Origin: Litoditis marina
Taxonomy: Eukaryota; Nematoda; Chromadorea; Rhabditida; Rhabditidae
Assembly: GCA_964036275.1 (NCBI GenBank)
Contig: OZ038436.1
Span: 4,682,936 to 4,746,935 of the forward strand
DNA: 64,000 nt
Direction: 5' to 3'
A model generated the notes under the pieces. The model was not told the origin of the DNA. It saw nothing but the letters and a program-made list of their open reading frames with translations, and made no database searches. The stretch's first letter is position 1. Each line of letters starts with the position of its first letter. The position numbers were made by a program, and so were the translations under genes. Of this stretch, positions 1 through 13,087 are shown one piece after another.

Positions 1-37
1 TTAGAATATCTTTCCATCTCACAAAACACTTGCTTAC

Positions 38-3000
38 CACATAGAACATGGCTTCCTTGTGATGACTTCCGTACTTTGCATAGAGCCTTTCCTGGCAAAT
101 TCCCAGATATGAACTTAGAAAAATGGCCACTGTCAGCAGCGAAATACCTGCAAAATTTCACTTCTAATATGACATGTGTTCGAAATTTTTTTAAAATCAT
201 ACTGTTTCGCCAGCGCAACTATTGCAGTAAAGTCTTGGCTCAAAAAATCCGATTCGCTTTGAAAATTCACAAAGCCGAATGCGTACTTTTTATAGAACTA
301 TTTCTTACTTTAAGAGAAATTACATTTTTTTGAACACATTTGTCATTTGAAATATAGAACTATTTTTCGTAGTGCATTTTTCTCTGTCTCCAAGGTGTCT
401 TACGCGTTTGCAACTTGCGAGACCTCGAAACGGGCTAAATCATAATATGTGGTATTTTTAGGTCACAACAGCTTTTAAGTACTTGCCTATGACAAATGGT
501 GGGAAAAACAGCTGATTCGCCCACTCGGGCGCCAGACTTTGACCAATTTCAACGGGCGGCTGGTAGCTAGCCAAAGTGAACACTGCCACCCCCGCTGTCA
601 CTGTCAATATGGACAGGATCTGAAACATTCGAACGCCTTTGACTATTTATGGTAAATTATATATCTAACCGGGTTTTTTGGTAACCTAACCGGTTTTTGA
701 TAACCCATTTTTCAGGTTACTTCAAGGTAGCTGGTTTTCGTTTTAGGTTACCTATCGTTCACCCGTGAGGTAATCTGACAAAGGGTTACAAAAAACTGGT
801 TAGATTTAAAATTCACCACCGGTTACTATTCAATCTGACGCAAGTTCTGGTTTTCACAGTTTTAGGACAGAAATTTGATTTTGGGTTATTTTTAGGTTAC
901 CTACCCAGGAAACCTGAAAATAGTGCTATCAAAACAGGTTTGGTTAGAAAAAGCTATTTAGATACAGATTTGGCCAAAGTTCAAAGAAACGGTTGAAAAA
1001 TAAGAAAGTCAGGCGCCGAGTGATAAAGTGGTTAGCGTTCACGGCTGTCGCTCCACATGACCCTGGATCGATCCCCGCTCGCGCAGAATCAGCTGTTAAC
1101 AAAGATTATACGGTTGGCAATGAAATTTGTATGTAACTGGGTAATAATATTAGTTTCGTAATTCCGTACATTAATACTGTTGCTTATGTATACAGGAGTC
1201 GCAACACTCAACTGCGGAAAACGACAATGTAACGTGAATAGGCAAACTACGGAACTTATTTCTCCAATCGGAGTGCCACATGTGGAAAGTCACATGTTGA
1301 ATCACGAACAAATCCATTCTTTCCTATCGTGAGACCTACAACGAATCGTTTAGAAAACTGAGAACTTCCCGACCTGCAGCAAATTGTAGACATGTCCCTG
1401 CAACCAACTGCGTAGTAGTAGATGAGCCAACAGGTTACTCTGAAAATTGCAATCTACTGGAAGTAAATTGAATAGTCACGTGAAGTCAGCATTCTAATGA
1501 GGAATCGTGCACTTTGCCATTTCACGTTTCTCAGTTCTGCTGTGTTTAACATGTTTCACGTGACTGTACAATTGACTGACAGTATATAGTTTGTTCCACC
1601 CACTTATAACCCTTTACAGTAATACGCTCAAACTTCCAGCTTGAAGTTTTGTATGTTCGTTTGTTTGTTTGTACTCCAAATTTTGGTAGGGTCTCCCGAA
1701 TATTTGAAGACGGACTACTGTAGAAGGACATCGATTGGTGAAACAGAGTATATGAAACATGAAGAAATGTCGATATTGAGAATACTTTCGTTACACTATT
1801 AAAACAATCAATCGACTTTTTCTAGCCGCTAATGTTGAAAAAGACTGATAAAAACATTCAAGCCAATTATATATGCAACCAAAATGCAACCCGGTTGTTT
1901 GTGTAAGAAACTATTAGTTGCTTTCAATTGCAACCAGGTTGCATCTCAAATCTCAGAAGCAACCAAAATCACTTTTATTACATGATTTGGTTGCATTTGA
2001 AAGCAACCAATAATTTTGCACAACGCCCATTCACACTCACATTATCAAAAATATTGAACTTTTCTCACCGATTTGAAAATGATGAAAAGTGGGAAATGAA
2101 TGTCGAACTTCATCGCATAATTGTTACACATGTTCACCACAAAATAGATGACAACCAGTTTTATATAGTTCCTGAAACTGGCGAACAATTACCAATACTT
2201 CAACAAATAATATCAACCACAGTGCTACTGATTCTTCGACTCTCACTATATATAACCTATGAAACACCAGAGTGAGGAAAACTTGTGAAAACCCAGAGTT
2301 CGATTACAGTTTCACTGTAAAAAGTCCGATTCGATTATTAGAAATGGTATTCGCCTTGTTTTCATGTAATTTCCTATATTCAGAATTGATGTATTACTAT
2401 ATGAATATAAATAATAAAATTGTACCTGAGCGGAATTTTATTCTCGACAGAAAAGAATTTCGATTGAACGATGATTCCATGTGAAGAAACGAGTAGAAAA
2501 GTAGCAAATGTGACCAGATTCAAGCTATTTGGAACAATTCTAGAAAAAAAAACCAGTATGGTATATAGTGTGTTCCACCTACTTATAACCCTCTACGGTA
2601 AATAAACTTCCGGATCAGAGTTTGGTATGTGGTCGTTTTTATATTTTATTCAAATTCTGATAAAGTCACCTTTATTTCTACAAACTCTAAAAGGTTGAAA
2701 ACAAAATAATGAACCATTCGTTAGAAAAAATCTCTTTATCATTAGTGGGATTACTGTAGATGGACATCGATTGGTGAAACAGAGTACTATCACAATTTAA
2801 TACGATTAAAGGAGGGCAGAATGGAAAGCTAGTTTATAATCATAAGGTTGTGCGCGCCAAAACCGACTGAAATACTTAAACCGTATGCAAAGTAGGTTCG
2901 TTAGAGTGAATTTAAATTTGTCTATATCGGTTTCTCTCGAGCAGCTCTTTAATATGAACGTTCCTGTTCTCTGTTTTTGATATGAGAAATATTCTCAATC

Positions 3001-3365
3001 TCTTCCAGATTATGTGTCGCCTTATCAGTTTTCGCTCTATTCCAGGAGGAGCCGGGAATTTCGTGAAGCGCACCAGTCAACCATTAATCGGATTCCAAAT
3101 AACTAATTACTCCTTTTTCTAGTTACCTCTTTGTAACCCGTTTTCACAACGCTTTTTGTGAGAAATTTTCTCTTTCTACAGCAAACATATAAGGCGTACT
3201 ATTCGGTTGAGTGTGTAGTTTGCTCCTAGTTGGACTCGTGAATTGTCGAGATCAAACTACAATTTCGATTAGGTCAGTCCATTTGACCTACAGTTGAACT
3301 TGTTCCAAAGCCGCCTGACAGCCGACACATCCTCCCAGGGTGGACAGCACCGTTCGTGACGTCAT
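38..3365 (-). CDS. SLC35B4: SLC35B4-like UDP-sugar transporter, copy 1 (exons 1-6, cut by window edge)
   Basis: Exons 3292-3365, 2426-2539, 2069-2171, 1374-1439, 487-619 and 38-147 have the same lengths and phases as the first six exons of the complete copy at 13088-19205. Across about 200 residues I see only two amino-acid differences (MTSR for MTSQ in exon 1; LQG for LQK in exon 4), and all six exons are open. The exon 5 donor is GCAAGT instead of GTAAGT; GC-AG introns with this extended consensus are usually functional. Exons 7-8 would lie beyond base 1, so intactness of the whole gene cannot be judged. The start codon again directly follows TTTCAG. Confidence 0.88.
1010..1085 (+). pseudogene. 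tRNA-like sequence (A and B box)
   Basis: Contains AAAGTGGTTAGCG (A-box-like) and GGATCGATCC (B-box-like) about 40 bases apart, spanning tRNA length, but no convincing cloverleaf. The duplicated counterpart at 15434-15506 has AAAGTGGTTAGCG and GGATTCGATCC. Best read as a tRNA pseudogene or SINE head. Confidence 0.4.
1457..1589. mobile_element. 130-bp palindromic element (TCACGTGAAACATG family)
   Basis: Self-complementary element with TCACGTGAAG near one end and TTTCACGTGACTGT near the other. Further members at about 11110-11233, 15967-16098 (duplicated copy), 28701-28834, 38765-38897 and 42230-42362. Three lie in PDZD8 introns. Confidence 0.6.
1581..1757. mobile_element. TATAGTTTGTTCCACC-ended element
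   Basis: Ends read TATAGTTTGTTCCACCCACT and ATTGGTGAAACAGAGTATA, an imperfect inverted repeat. Related pieces: 2561-2787, 5077-5320, 7889-8131, 16092-16254, 16982-17816 (with an inserted SINE-like element), 47017-47245 and about 60803-61010. Confidence 0.5.
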
Positions 3366-4637
3366 CTGAAATGGATCAAAGTACAAACAACGTTGCTGGG
3401 TCGTTTAACATGATCTACAGGTGAACAATTATTAATTAGATAGATCTGGAATGGATCAAGGGGCGTATTCTATATTTAAGACAAAGTATTTCGCTAACAC
3501 TAGCAGTTAAGCATTAATCGGGTTACCTGGTTCATCTTTCTGTTAATTCCAAATTTCCCCGAAAAAACATTGTAAAAAAGGGTTCCAAAAGGTTCAACAA
3601 AAGCGTTAACCAGGTAGCCCGGTTAAGGTTACCTGACCGGGTTCCTTGTGGAAATGGCCGAATCAAAGTACAAAGTACAAAAAACGCTGCTGAGTCGTTT
3701 AACATGATCTACAGTTGAACCACTACTAACACTTATATAGAAAAATTACAGAGTTAAGGTAACTGTATGGTCGATGTCAATGTTACGTCTACCTAACAAT
3801 AACAAAATCAAAATAATGGAATTGAGATGAAATTTTCAATTAATAAAGTCTACTGACTTTTCATTATCATTTAAGTGAAGAAATTTAGAAAGAAATCAAT
3901 ATGCCCTCAAGTGAGAGATTTCTTTGAATTTATTAAATTCTTCCTTCCTCTTTCAGTAAACAAAACATTGAAAATGAAATAATGTATGTGTCTATCAATC
4001 GCAAAATTTCTCAGAAACTATATCGTTACAATTTTCCGCACTTTCGGCTAAAACAACGTTCTATGTCGCACTCAAATGTGACAGCCTTTGCTTATAAAGA
4101 ACCGTTGGCTACTATACATTAGTAACTAATCTGCAACTTGAAAAAAATTGAAATGGTAAAAATCCAAATTCACATACAACTAAATTCACGAATAGTAAAT
4201 AGTTTTATTCAGGTTCAATTTCGATTAAGTACAGTAAGAGCACACAGATATATACAATCATTCCCATAACTGATAACACTTTCAGGGTATATTTTTCCAG
4301 ACTAGAAAAAACGTCTTAAAAGTATTGTTAATATACAGAAAAAGAAAATTAAAAATCACCGAGTTGACATAACAAAATCACAGATCAAAAGAGCACGGGG
4401 TTTGAATACTGAACTGTGTAAAAATAAAACATTACCAGTACACATTGCGTTGGTTTTTATACACCGTAAATAGTATAATACAAAGAATTGACCACAAATC
4501 AAAAAGTTAAGCTTTTGGTCGATAGTGAAAAGTAAACAATTACAGAAATTACATGCTGGAAACAGCCCCGTAGAGTTTAAAAACAGGTCCGAAGAAGAAA
4601 AAGAAAAACATTCACAGTAAAAAGTAAAAACTGTAAC

Positions 4638-4769
4638 CTATTTTTGGCGGGTTTCATCATTCTTAGATGCGCAGGTTTCGAGAACATTTTCGATTACTGT
4701 AGTTTCGTCCGTGAAATCGTCAGAAGAATCGAGTACGAGATGGCGCCGTGAAGAAGACGCAGAGGACGA
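4638..4769 (-). CDS. Duplicated PDZD8 terminal exon, intact (orphan or alternative last exon)
   Basis: Same 132-nt length as PDZD8 exon 32 (20536-20667), with acceptor ATTTCAG, 43 open codons and a stop (TAG instead of TAA). I count about eight nucleotide differences, giving two amino-acid changes (Thr to Ala, Pro to Leu). The AATAAA-like signal in its 3' flank is kept (minus strand, 4204-4209). No other PDZD8 exon is duplicated with it. It could be a dead remnant or an alternative last exon reached by splicing over SLC35B4 copy 2. Confidence 0.8.
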   Translation of the reverse strand, partial: SSSASSSRRHLVLDSSDDFTDETTVIENVLETCASKNDETRQK

Positions 4770-5039
4770 CTGAAATGGACAGATTCTAGTTTGTAGTATG
4801 CTCTGCACAACACTTTGAAATTAAGTGAAATCTACAAGTAAGTTTTTTTGGTAACCCACTTGGTAACCCTAACCTGATATCCTTTTTTAAGGTTACCTTA
4901 GTGGGTAATAGGGTTGTTAAAGTCGAACTCGAAACTCGATTTCTGCCAAAACTCGAAAACTCAAAATTTTGAACTCGATCTACAACCCTAGTGGGTAACC
5001 TCAAAAAGGGTTACCTAGAAAAAGACTGAAAACAACAGA

Positions 5040-8000
5040 TTCTATGTTGTAGTTCGGTCTGCAGAACATGCTACCTATGTATAGTCCGTTTCACCAATTA
5101 ATGTCCTTCTACAGTAATCCGTCAGATATTCAGAAAGGTTTTTCTAATGAATGGTTCATTATTTTGGTTTCAAACGTTCAGAGTTTGTAGTAGTAAACGT
5201 GCAGAAGATACTACCAAAACTTGAAATAAACCCAGAAACGCCAATATACCAAACTTTAACCTGGAATTTCGATTAGATTACTGTAGAGGGTTATAAGTTG
5301 GTGGAACAAACTATATGAAATTCAGGCGGATCAAACTAAACAATCACAGCAGCTACTCTGAAGTTCTCCACCAAGTTGTTTCACTAGATTCTCCCAAAAT
5401 CAACTTGTAAAACAAGGTTCCGCCAAATTTTCCAACTTGTAAAACAAGGTCTTACGGTAGACAAACGCAAAACTGCGGATATTGCGTACGCTAAATGCGT
5501 CGGGTTACGGTATATTTTCAAACTCGAAATTTTCTATTTTTTCTTTATTTTTGTATTACTTTTCGTTTTTACGTTATTTGCGGACGTTTTTGGTTTCATC
5601 TGTCGTGAATAACTGTTTGCTCATCTCTGTTAGTGTGCGCGCGAGGTATACATCCCAAAAAAGCAAATTAAGTGGCCGCATAGGCTAGATTTCAAAAAAT
5701 TGGTTATGATAGTGTGTTTCATTGTTTTTAGTTCGCATTGCATTTTAAATATGTTTATTTTGTGTTTCCCGGTAACTTTAACTTAACTTTTAACGTTTGG
5801 TGAAATTTTCGATTTATCTGGTTCGGAGAGTTCGGACATTTCACATTTGTAATTCACAAGTCACCAGTTCCATAATTTCATAATTTCATTCCTTATTCCA
5901 TTCACTAGTAGAATTGTCCGAGTTTCCAAAAAAAATTCCGAAAACGGACTACTTTTTTCATCGAAAACGACAAAATTGGTCCAGTTTTGATGAAAATCGG
6001 GTTCATTTTTATGGGACAGTCGAATAATACTGGTGCATGCTTATTTTTCGAAGTTGGGCAACTTTTCACTTCTTTCCAGGTTTCTCGTGAATAGGATCTT
6101 GTTTGGATCATAGACGCACTACAAGATGATTGGGAAAGTCGCCCTAGTATCAAGGTATATTGAGTTTCGTAATACAATAAATTAATCGAATACAAACAAA
6201 GTCTTGTTTTTGTTTTTATGTTTCTTATAAATAGGCGGCAAAAGGCAGATTTATTGCGCGAATCGCTGTGTTATTTGTCCTTTGCTGAACATTCAGCAAA
6301 ACGAAAGGCTACTTTAGTAAACATATCAGTAACACTGTCAGCTATATTCATAAACCAGTAAGGTCCGACTATTCCACGAAAAGTAGTCAGTTTTTAGATT
6401 GAAACACGTGAAAATTTACGATTTTGCATCAAAACAGACAAATCTCCTTGTTTTTGGCGTAAAAGTAGCAATCTTTTCAATAGTTTGTAGCTTATAGCTC
6501 ATAATTAATTATTTACAGATGATCGTCTTCGCGGGTGCTGTGTCATGTGAAGGAATCACGTTTGTGCCCTGACATGTTCGTTCCGTGAGTTGTTATTTCA
6601 CGCTTACGTTATTTTTCATATCACTCCCACCTAGATGTAATGTAATGAAAAACAAAATTGAAAATAGCGGTTGTTTCCGTTCCGTTTATTTCCACTTTTC
6701 TTCAAACTATGCTCATACCCGGTAAAGTTGTTCGAATAGGCAGAAAAATAGAGAATTGGACTCCTTTTTGGCCGGAAACCTTAAAATTTCCTTATTTTCG
6801 AGATACAAAATCGTTAAATTTCACGTATGACGTGTTTGAAGCTAAAAACGGACTACTTTTGGTCCAATAGTCAGACCTTGCCGGTATATGACAATGCTGA
6901 GGGCTACTAAAATCCCAGACGTAGCGCGTACATGAATAACGTCCGAATAGGCAAGGTGGTGCTCGTTTTTTGGTTACGATACGTGAATTGACGATCTTTT
7001 TCACTATAGAAATCCAATCGCGCGGAGCGTCTACGTGAGCTGTCTTTGGTTTGGCCATAGGACTCGCGGGCTGCCACTAATTGACAAAAACTTCAAATAT
7101 ACTATTGTTTGAGAACTAAAAGGCGAGTGTTAGAGAAGCACGAAAGATTGTTCGAGAATTTGAATTTGAGCCGTTTTCATCGGAATGACCGAATTATAGT
7201 TTTGTATCCTTCTTTAAAAGTCAGTATTGTCACATTGTCAGTAATCAGTATGATGTCAATTATATATTGGAATTAGATATGTTTAGTGACACTCAAACAA
7301 AGATGATGTGTTTCAGAGAGACTTGTACCGATCAATGGCAAATGTCTCAAACCCTGAGGAATATCGCTCTGCCAGAAGCAGCTCACATTGAAGATTAGAT
7401 AGTGGTGAGTCTTAGTTAGTTTCATAATCCTGCCTGATTTTTTCAATGGTTCCAACGATTAGCAAATAAATTATTTGAATTTGAATAGATATTAAATTTG
7501 TTACATAAACTCTTCACAAGTTCAGGTATTTTTTAGTGTTTTGGTGACCCACAGAGTGAGATTGATTTCTAAGTCGTGTGCAGCCACCAGCCAGCTTATA
7601 GAAACAACTTATTTCTAGCCGGAAACGTTCCGACATCTTTCACTACAAATTAATGCATTTTTATGTATTAAATTAGAAAAGAAGTTATCATACCCCAGTA
7701 AGGTAGTCCGATTAGCCAGAAAACTCGAAAAACGCGCTATATTCTCACCGAAAACAAGAAACTTTACCTGTTTCTGATGCAAAATCATTAATATGCTTAT
7801 ATTCATGTGTTGCAATCTAAAAACGGACTCATTCTTGTAGGTTAGTCAGACCTTCCTTACTGGATACTGGTGACTTGGGCATGGAAGTATAGTCTGTTTC
7901 ACCAATTGATGTACTCCTACAGTAATCCGTCAACAATTCAAGGGGGTGTTTTCTAATGAAAAAGTCATTACTTTGGTACTTTGATTTCAAGTTTTCAGAG

Positions 8001-8270
8001 TTAGTAGTAGTAAACATGTAGAAAACACTGAACATTTTGAGGCGTTCTGAATACGCTAATATAGTGAACTTTAACCTGGAAGTGTTAGCAGATTACTGTA
8101 GAGGGTTATAAGTGGGTGGAACAAACTATAATATCTGTAAAGTATTCAGACCCTACTGGTGTAAGCTCTCTTATTCATGATCGATATGCAAATGCAAGGA
8201 TATTGTAAGAAGCAGTATTGGTATTTGCGTGATCTACCGCTCCTTTTTCTCGCTTTAGTCAAAGTCAATT
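5040..8270. other. Gene-poor interval with several mobile-element remnants
   Basis: No supported gene. It contains a TATAGT-ended element (about 5077-5320), AT-rich DNA, and degraded ACCAGTAAGG-type elements (about 6346-6492, 6711-6889, 7691-7866) and another TATAGT-ended element (about 7889-8131). Short ORFs here lack exon signals I can trust. Confidence 0.6.
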
Positions 8271-9272
8271 TGGTTTACAGGCCTACCTTCTGGGAGTCAA
8301 GAGCTCAGATGACAAAAAGACAACATCCAGCTCGGTTTCGCTAGGTGAGTACTACATACTATTACTTTGTTATATTCTTTGCGCGCAGTTACCTGCAACA
8401 GATTGTAAATTGGTTCATGAGTTGTTGCGATTATGTTTCATTCACGACGCATACAACAATCCAAGAATTCGTCTTCTTGTAGCTTCCAACCTTTTCAAAC
8501 TCATGTGACCGATTCATTAGTCTTATAAGCCTATTTTCGACTTATTACGGTGAAGTAAGGGAAGTATACTAATTATATAGTTTCCATGTTATTAAAACCA
8601 CCTATAAACCCATCCATTTATTCATATTCACCATTCACGATTCACGTGATTACTGTACAGAGTGTTTTCTTCTTTTTGTTCTGTCAAATCATAGGGGGGG
8701 GGGGGGGATTGAGCAATTGAGAGCACTGCATTATTTCGTACCTAATTTTTAGAATAGTTTTGTAATGAATCAGCGACTTGACGTCATTTCGGCGACGAAA
8801 TGAGCTAATGACCACATGACCTGCGACTGCGAACGAAGTTGTTGTGACGTTTTGTAGTTTGTCTCTCCCGTAAGCATCCGTTCTGGCCAGCCTAATCAGT
8901 TTGACTATTGAAACAAAAAATCTTATGTATGCTGAAATCCCAAGGTGTATCAGTTAGGTGCACTGTCATTTTTACTTGTCTACTTTCACGTTATAGTCAT
9001 ACACCAGTAAGGTCTGACTAAGCGACAAGAAGTAGTCCGTTTTAGATGTGAACACACGGAAATTTATGATTTTTCAATCAAAAGTAGACCGATTTTTCTC
9101 ATTTTCGGCGAAAAAGTAGTCCGTTTTTCGAACTTTTCTGACTACTCGGACAACCTTGCTGGTGTATGATTATAGTGCCTCTGTAGAGTCTGTAGCATGC
9201 GTAAAAATTACATGAACTAGCAGTTGTTAATAAAGATTATTTTTCAGCTGCGAGTTCCGACGTCGGCGGTTG
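8271..9272 (+). CDS. Possible two-exon fragment of an unidentified plus-strand gene
   Basis: A segment after TTTACAG at 8271 runs 64 nt to a strong donor G|GTGAGT and reads AYLLGVKSSDDKKTTSSSV. A second acceptor TTTTTCAG lies just before 9247; joining the two in phase adds AASSDVGG and a TGA stop. The splice signals are good and the Ser-rich tail looks like a protein C-terminus, but no upstream exon could be found and no family was recognised. The second segment is also open in other frames on both strands, which weakens the case. Confidence 0.28.
8998..9169. mobile_element. MITE, CATACACCAGTAAGGT family
   Basis: About 170 bp with terminal inverted repeats CATACACCAGTAAGGT and ACCTTGCTGGTGTATG and inner inverted copies of AAGTAGTCCGTTTTT. 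Best-preserved member in the window. Confidence 0.7.
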
Positions 9273-9419
9273 AAGAACATTCAATGGAACGGAGCGAATG
9301 CAGCAATGGTCTATTTCGGTTTTGCACAGATGACAGTTCAGTCGCTCCAGCTCATCAACATGAATCCGGTAATTCCGACCTATTCGAGATTCTTGACTTA
9401 GTTGTATACATTTTTACCT

Positions 9420-12400
9420 AGATTCATGGTTGCTCGATTGTTTTCTTTATGTAATTTTCCTAAATATCAAGTTTTATTTTTGTGGGTAACAATTATTTCA
9501 AGTTTTATGATGAGTATTTCAAGTTTTTATGTAGTATAGGATGAAAACAGCTTGATTCATTTTCGGCTGATTGTCACCTGTTCTTTTGGTGTGTTATTTA
9601 TCCTGCTTAACGTTGTTACTGGTTTGTAGACCTACCAAAATTTCATTTTACATGCTTGTTTGATAGTTTTCCGTTTATTTTATGTCAAATTGTCGCAATT
9701 GAATAAATATGTAATTATCAAATTGTATCCTGTTGTTTCGGAATATTAGTAAAAACCAATAGAGTATAGAAAAAAAATGAAAATATAGTGTTTAAGTGTC
9801 AGCTGGGTTTAATGAAGCGCCAGTCTGCCCTGACCCGTTTGCCCGGCTACCGTAACCCCGCGCCCAAGTTGTAAAACAAGCTTCAAAAACCGAGCTTGAT
9901 ATCCACTAGTGACCGAGCTTGTAAAAAGAATCTAGTGAAACAACTTGGATTTTAACTTCAGAGAATGTACAAAATGCAGTTTTAGCTGCTTTTCTCAGTA
10001 CGATCATAAACAACAATGAAGAAAAACTAGCGAATTAGGAGAGAACAGGTACTTTACATACTGGCAGTGAAACATCCATATGCACAAGTAGTAACAGATC
10101 ACCGGTGGTATTAAAAAGACTTTCAAATTACATGGTCTTCAATCCCTGATCAACTGACAAGAGAAAGTGCGTTACAGCAGAATAAAACACCTCAGTTTCG
10201 TAAAAAGAGGAAGCATTCTACCTTTACACAGACTAGAATGCCTATAAAAACATACATACAAGGACGTCATGAACGTTTGGGTTAAGATTTACATGAATTT
10301 TCATCTGCACCGGAAAACCTAACAATAAAACCGATTTTCGAGTAAATCCAACCACTAGAACGTACTTTTTTCTAATCTAGAACAAATCTTATCATACCAA
10401 AACTTTGAATTGACAGTCCACAACGCATTTATCAGAGCAAATACGGATAAGTTCGAAAAGGTAAATTACTTGTGTGTATTTATAGTGTAATGAAAAGAAG
10501 AAAACCGGTTTTATATCGATATTCTAAAAATGTTAGCTCTTCGATGTGTTTGAATTAATTTCAACTTTCTTCCACCTTACCACGGTCGAATGTTACACGC
10601 TCTGTTTATATGACAGACGCTTTTTAGTAAATAGTTCGATGAGCGAAAGAATCACAAAAAGTCATGGTAAAACAGCACAAGTTACACGTAGTTGAGAAGT
10701 TCAAGGTCTGACGGATGAAAATAACTGAAGCTCTAAGTTTTGTCGAAAATCGTGGTGAAGTTTTCAGCTTTCAAAATGAGTGCACTAGCAGTAAATTTTC
10801 AAAATGAAAGAGAAACACGAGATCATTTATATGAGAAAGTTGGTACTAGAAACTCAGATCATTGCTGCTATCATTTCGAACCAATATCCTCTTTTTCTTG
10901 CGGAGAGAAATAGAGAAACAGAGAAACAGTGGGGTAGAGAAGAAGTAATTCATTATTTACAAATGTAATTTTTTGTGAATCACTAAATTTTCTCCATTTT
11001 CATATAGAACGTTTTTCCCAACACCTAAAGTTCATCAGAATCATTTAAACTTCTTTGTTGGTGTCCTACCTCTTTAATCGCTTTTCATACAGTTACTCAA
11101 GTGCTTAGTCACCAGAAACATGTTAAACACAGCAGAACTCAGAAAAGTGCAATGAAAGTGCACGATTCCTCATTAGAATGCTAATTTTGAAGATTATTCA
11201 ATTTACTTCTATTATACGTGACTTTTTCATTTACTCCTTGCTCTCTCTCCACGAGAACTCGGAACGCTCTCTGTTAATTACAAATTCGCGTTCGGTCGAA
11301 ACTATATTGCAACAAATCTAGAGATATAGTGTGCCCCGAAGAGACGTCAGACGACGAGAGGGAAAATCAATATACATGACAGCCACGTTGTAAAAACATT
11401 TTGCAAACGTTTTTTCAAGTTGAGCTCAACATGGGGTTTCAAAACACTGGTCAGAAAAAAAGTGAAAAATTCCTTGAGAAAAGTTGAAAACTACGATTAG
11501 ACGGATTTATCGGAGCAAATACAGATAAAGTTGACGTTGAAAAAGGAGATTCCACATTTGTCGTTGTATTTATTCTTATTTTGTTTGTTTTCATTGCAGA
11601 AGAATCACCTGTTTCATATCGATATTGTCTAAATGTTAGTTTTTCAATGTTTGTTCCATTCATTCCAAATTCCTCCAATCTTACGTCGGTCGAATGTTAC
11701 ACGCTCTGCTTATTAGGCAGACGCGGCGCGAAATTAGGGATGGAATGCCAATATATACATTTAACTATAACTGTTGTTTGAGTGGAGAAAAACCAATGGG
11801 TGTAGTTTTTGTGTAAATGTTCTATTTATTTATACACAGCATGTTTTGGTCTTCCAGATATTTGTCTATTGCCACGCGTTTTACCATACTTTTCAATGAT
11901 ATCATAGTTTCGTTTACTTTGATAATACATTTGGTGCGAGATAGTCTCATAAATAGAACATAATGTGAAAAAGGAAATTTATAGTTTGATGTTCACACTA
12001 ATTCGCGTTTGGTCGAAACTGTATTGCGTCTAGAGATAGTGTGCCCCGAAGAGACGTCAGACGACGAGAGGAAAAATCAATATATATGACAACCACCCTG
12101 TATAAACAGTAACTTACTGTTTTGCAACGACGCTTGTTCTGAGTTGTATTGCGTTGCTGTCAGATGAAACTACTACCCTGTGTAGTTTTTCTCTCCCTCG
12201 GTATTTAATTGGGTTATACATAGTAATTAGAAAGAAGGAAGGATGTGTATTAATGTATAAATGTATAATAAGATTAAGATGAACTCTCTAATTATAGAAG
12301 TGTGTTACAAAATAAGAAAGTAAACTTTGTTATGTAAACATAGAAAGAACTACCAACTAATTTATAGCACAATTTTCGGGTATATTTAACTGCATCGTTT

Positions 12401-13080
12401 AATACATCAAAAGTATCAAAAGTTAGAAAAGCGTCTGCCTCATAAGCAGAGCGTGTAACATTCGACCGTGCTCTTGGAGGAAGTTAAAACGGTTTCAATA
12501 AACATCAAAAAACTAACATATTTTCGAACCGGTATTATATTTATTTAGCAATAAAAACACGAATGAAACAACAAAAGTGAAACACCTTGTTAACCTATCA
12601 GTATTTCGCTTGATAAATGCGTTTCTGATCAAAATTTTGCTCCCAAAATGATTCTCCAAGATTAGAAAGAAGTACATTCTAGGTAGAAAGAAGTACAGAA
12701 GTACATATTGGGCTTTCGTGTGAAAGTGAGACGGTTCTATTTTTAGGTCTCCAAGAGCGAATGTTCGCCCGAAAAATAGACATTTACGTCCCATAGTGGA
12801 ATTAGTGTGTTAAAGTATTATAATGACTCTCCACTGAGACCAAAACAGTTTATAGGAACTGCACAAAACCCACCATTGGAACAACATGCAACCCGAAATA
12901 ATAGGACTACATCAAAACAAGTCAAATATCATTTTATGCAAATAATAAGTGAAAACTACCTTCTGAAAAAACGAATAACTCAACAATGTTCTACTACTAT
13001 AATAGCGCAATTTACTACCAGAAACATACAACTTTTGGCTGAGAAGAGAACGAAAAAAAGTATATTACATTAGAAACAAC
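9420..13080. other. Gene-poor interval with tRNA-like/SINE-like repeats
   Basis: No supported coding exon. Copies of one repeat lie at about 10430-10640, 11495-11740 and (inverted) 12405-13005. They share a hairpin reading TCTGCCTCATAAGCAGA and a box TAACATTCGACCG. A 130-bp palindromic element is at about 11110-11233. The rest is AT-rich spacer. Confidence 0.6.
12405..13005 (+). mobile_element. Second copy of the SINE-like element, inverted
   Basis: Reverse complement of 17151-17754 over nearly its whole length, just downstream of the SLC35B4 copy 2 stop at 13088. Shares the tRNA-like head near 12425-12470 and the far end reading CTACTACTAT. Confidence 0.65.
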
Positions 13081-13087
13081 TAAAATT

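Larger units (their letters stand above)
28..5040. repeat. Segmental duplication, copy 1 (direct repeat of about 14160-20860)
   Basis: From about base 28 rightwards the sequence tracks 14160 onward through transporter exons 6 to 1, the intergenic DNA, the PDZD8 terminal exon and about 250 bases beyond, in the same orientation. Identity is very high in exons and high in introns. The two copies are 14-16 kb apart. Copy 1 is shorter because copy 2 gained insertions. Similarity fades around 5040, after a GGTTACC-rich stretch. Confidence 0.9.

Noticed and set aside
1928..2484. Two plus-strand ORFs repeated at 16476-16906, looking like a conserved duplicated gene
   Set aside because: They are antisense shadows of SLC35B4 exons 2 and 3 in the two duplicated copies.
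6792..7058. 88-codon minus-strand ORF with MAKPKTAHVDAPRDW
   Set aside because: It runs through a degraded inverted-repeat element and a dispersed GC-rich module; no exon signals.
7313..7390. Plus-strand segment after TGTTTCAG with a short open frame and a nearby GTGAGT
   Set aside because: All three frames stop before the donor and no partner exon could be found.
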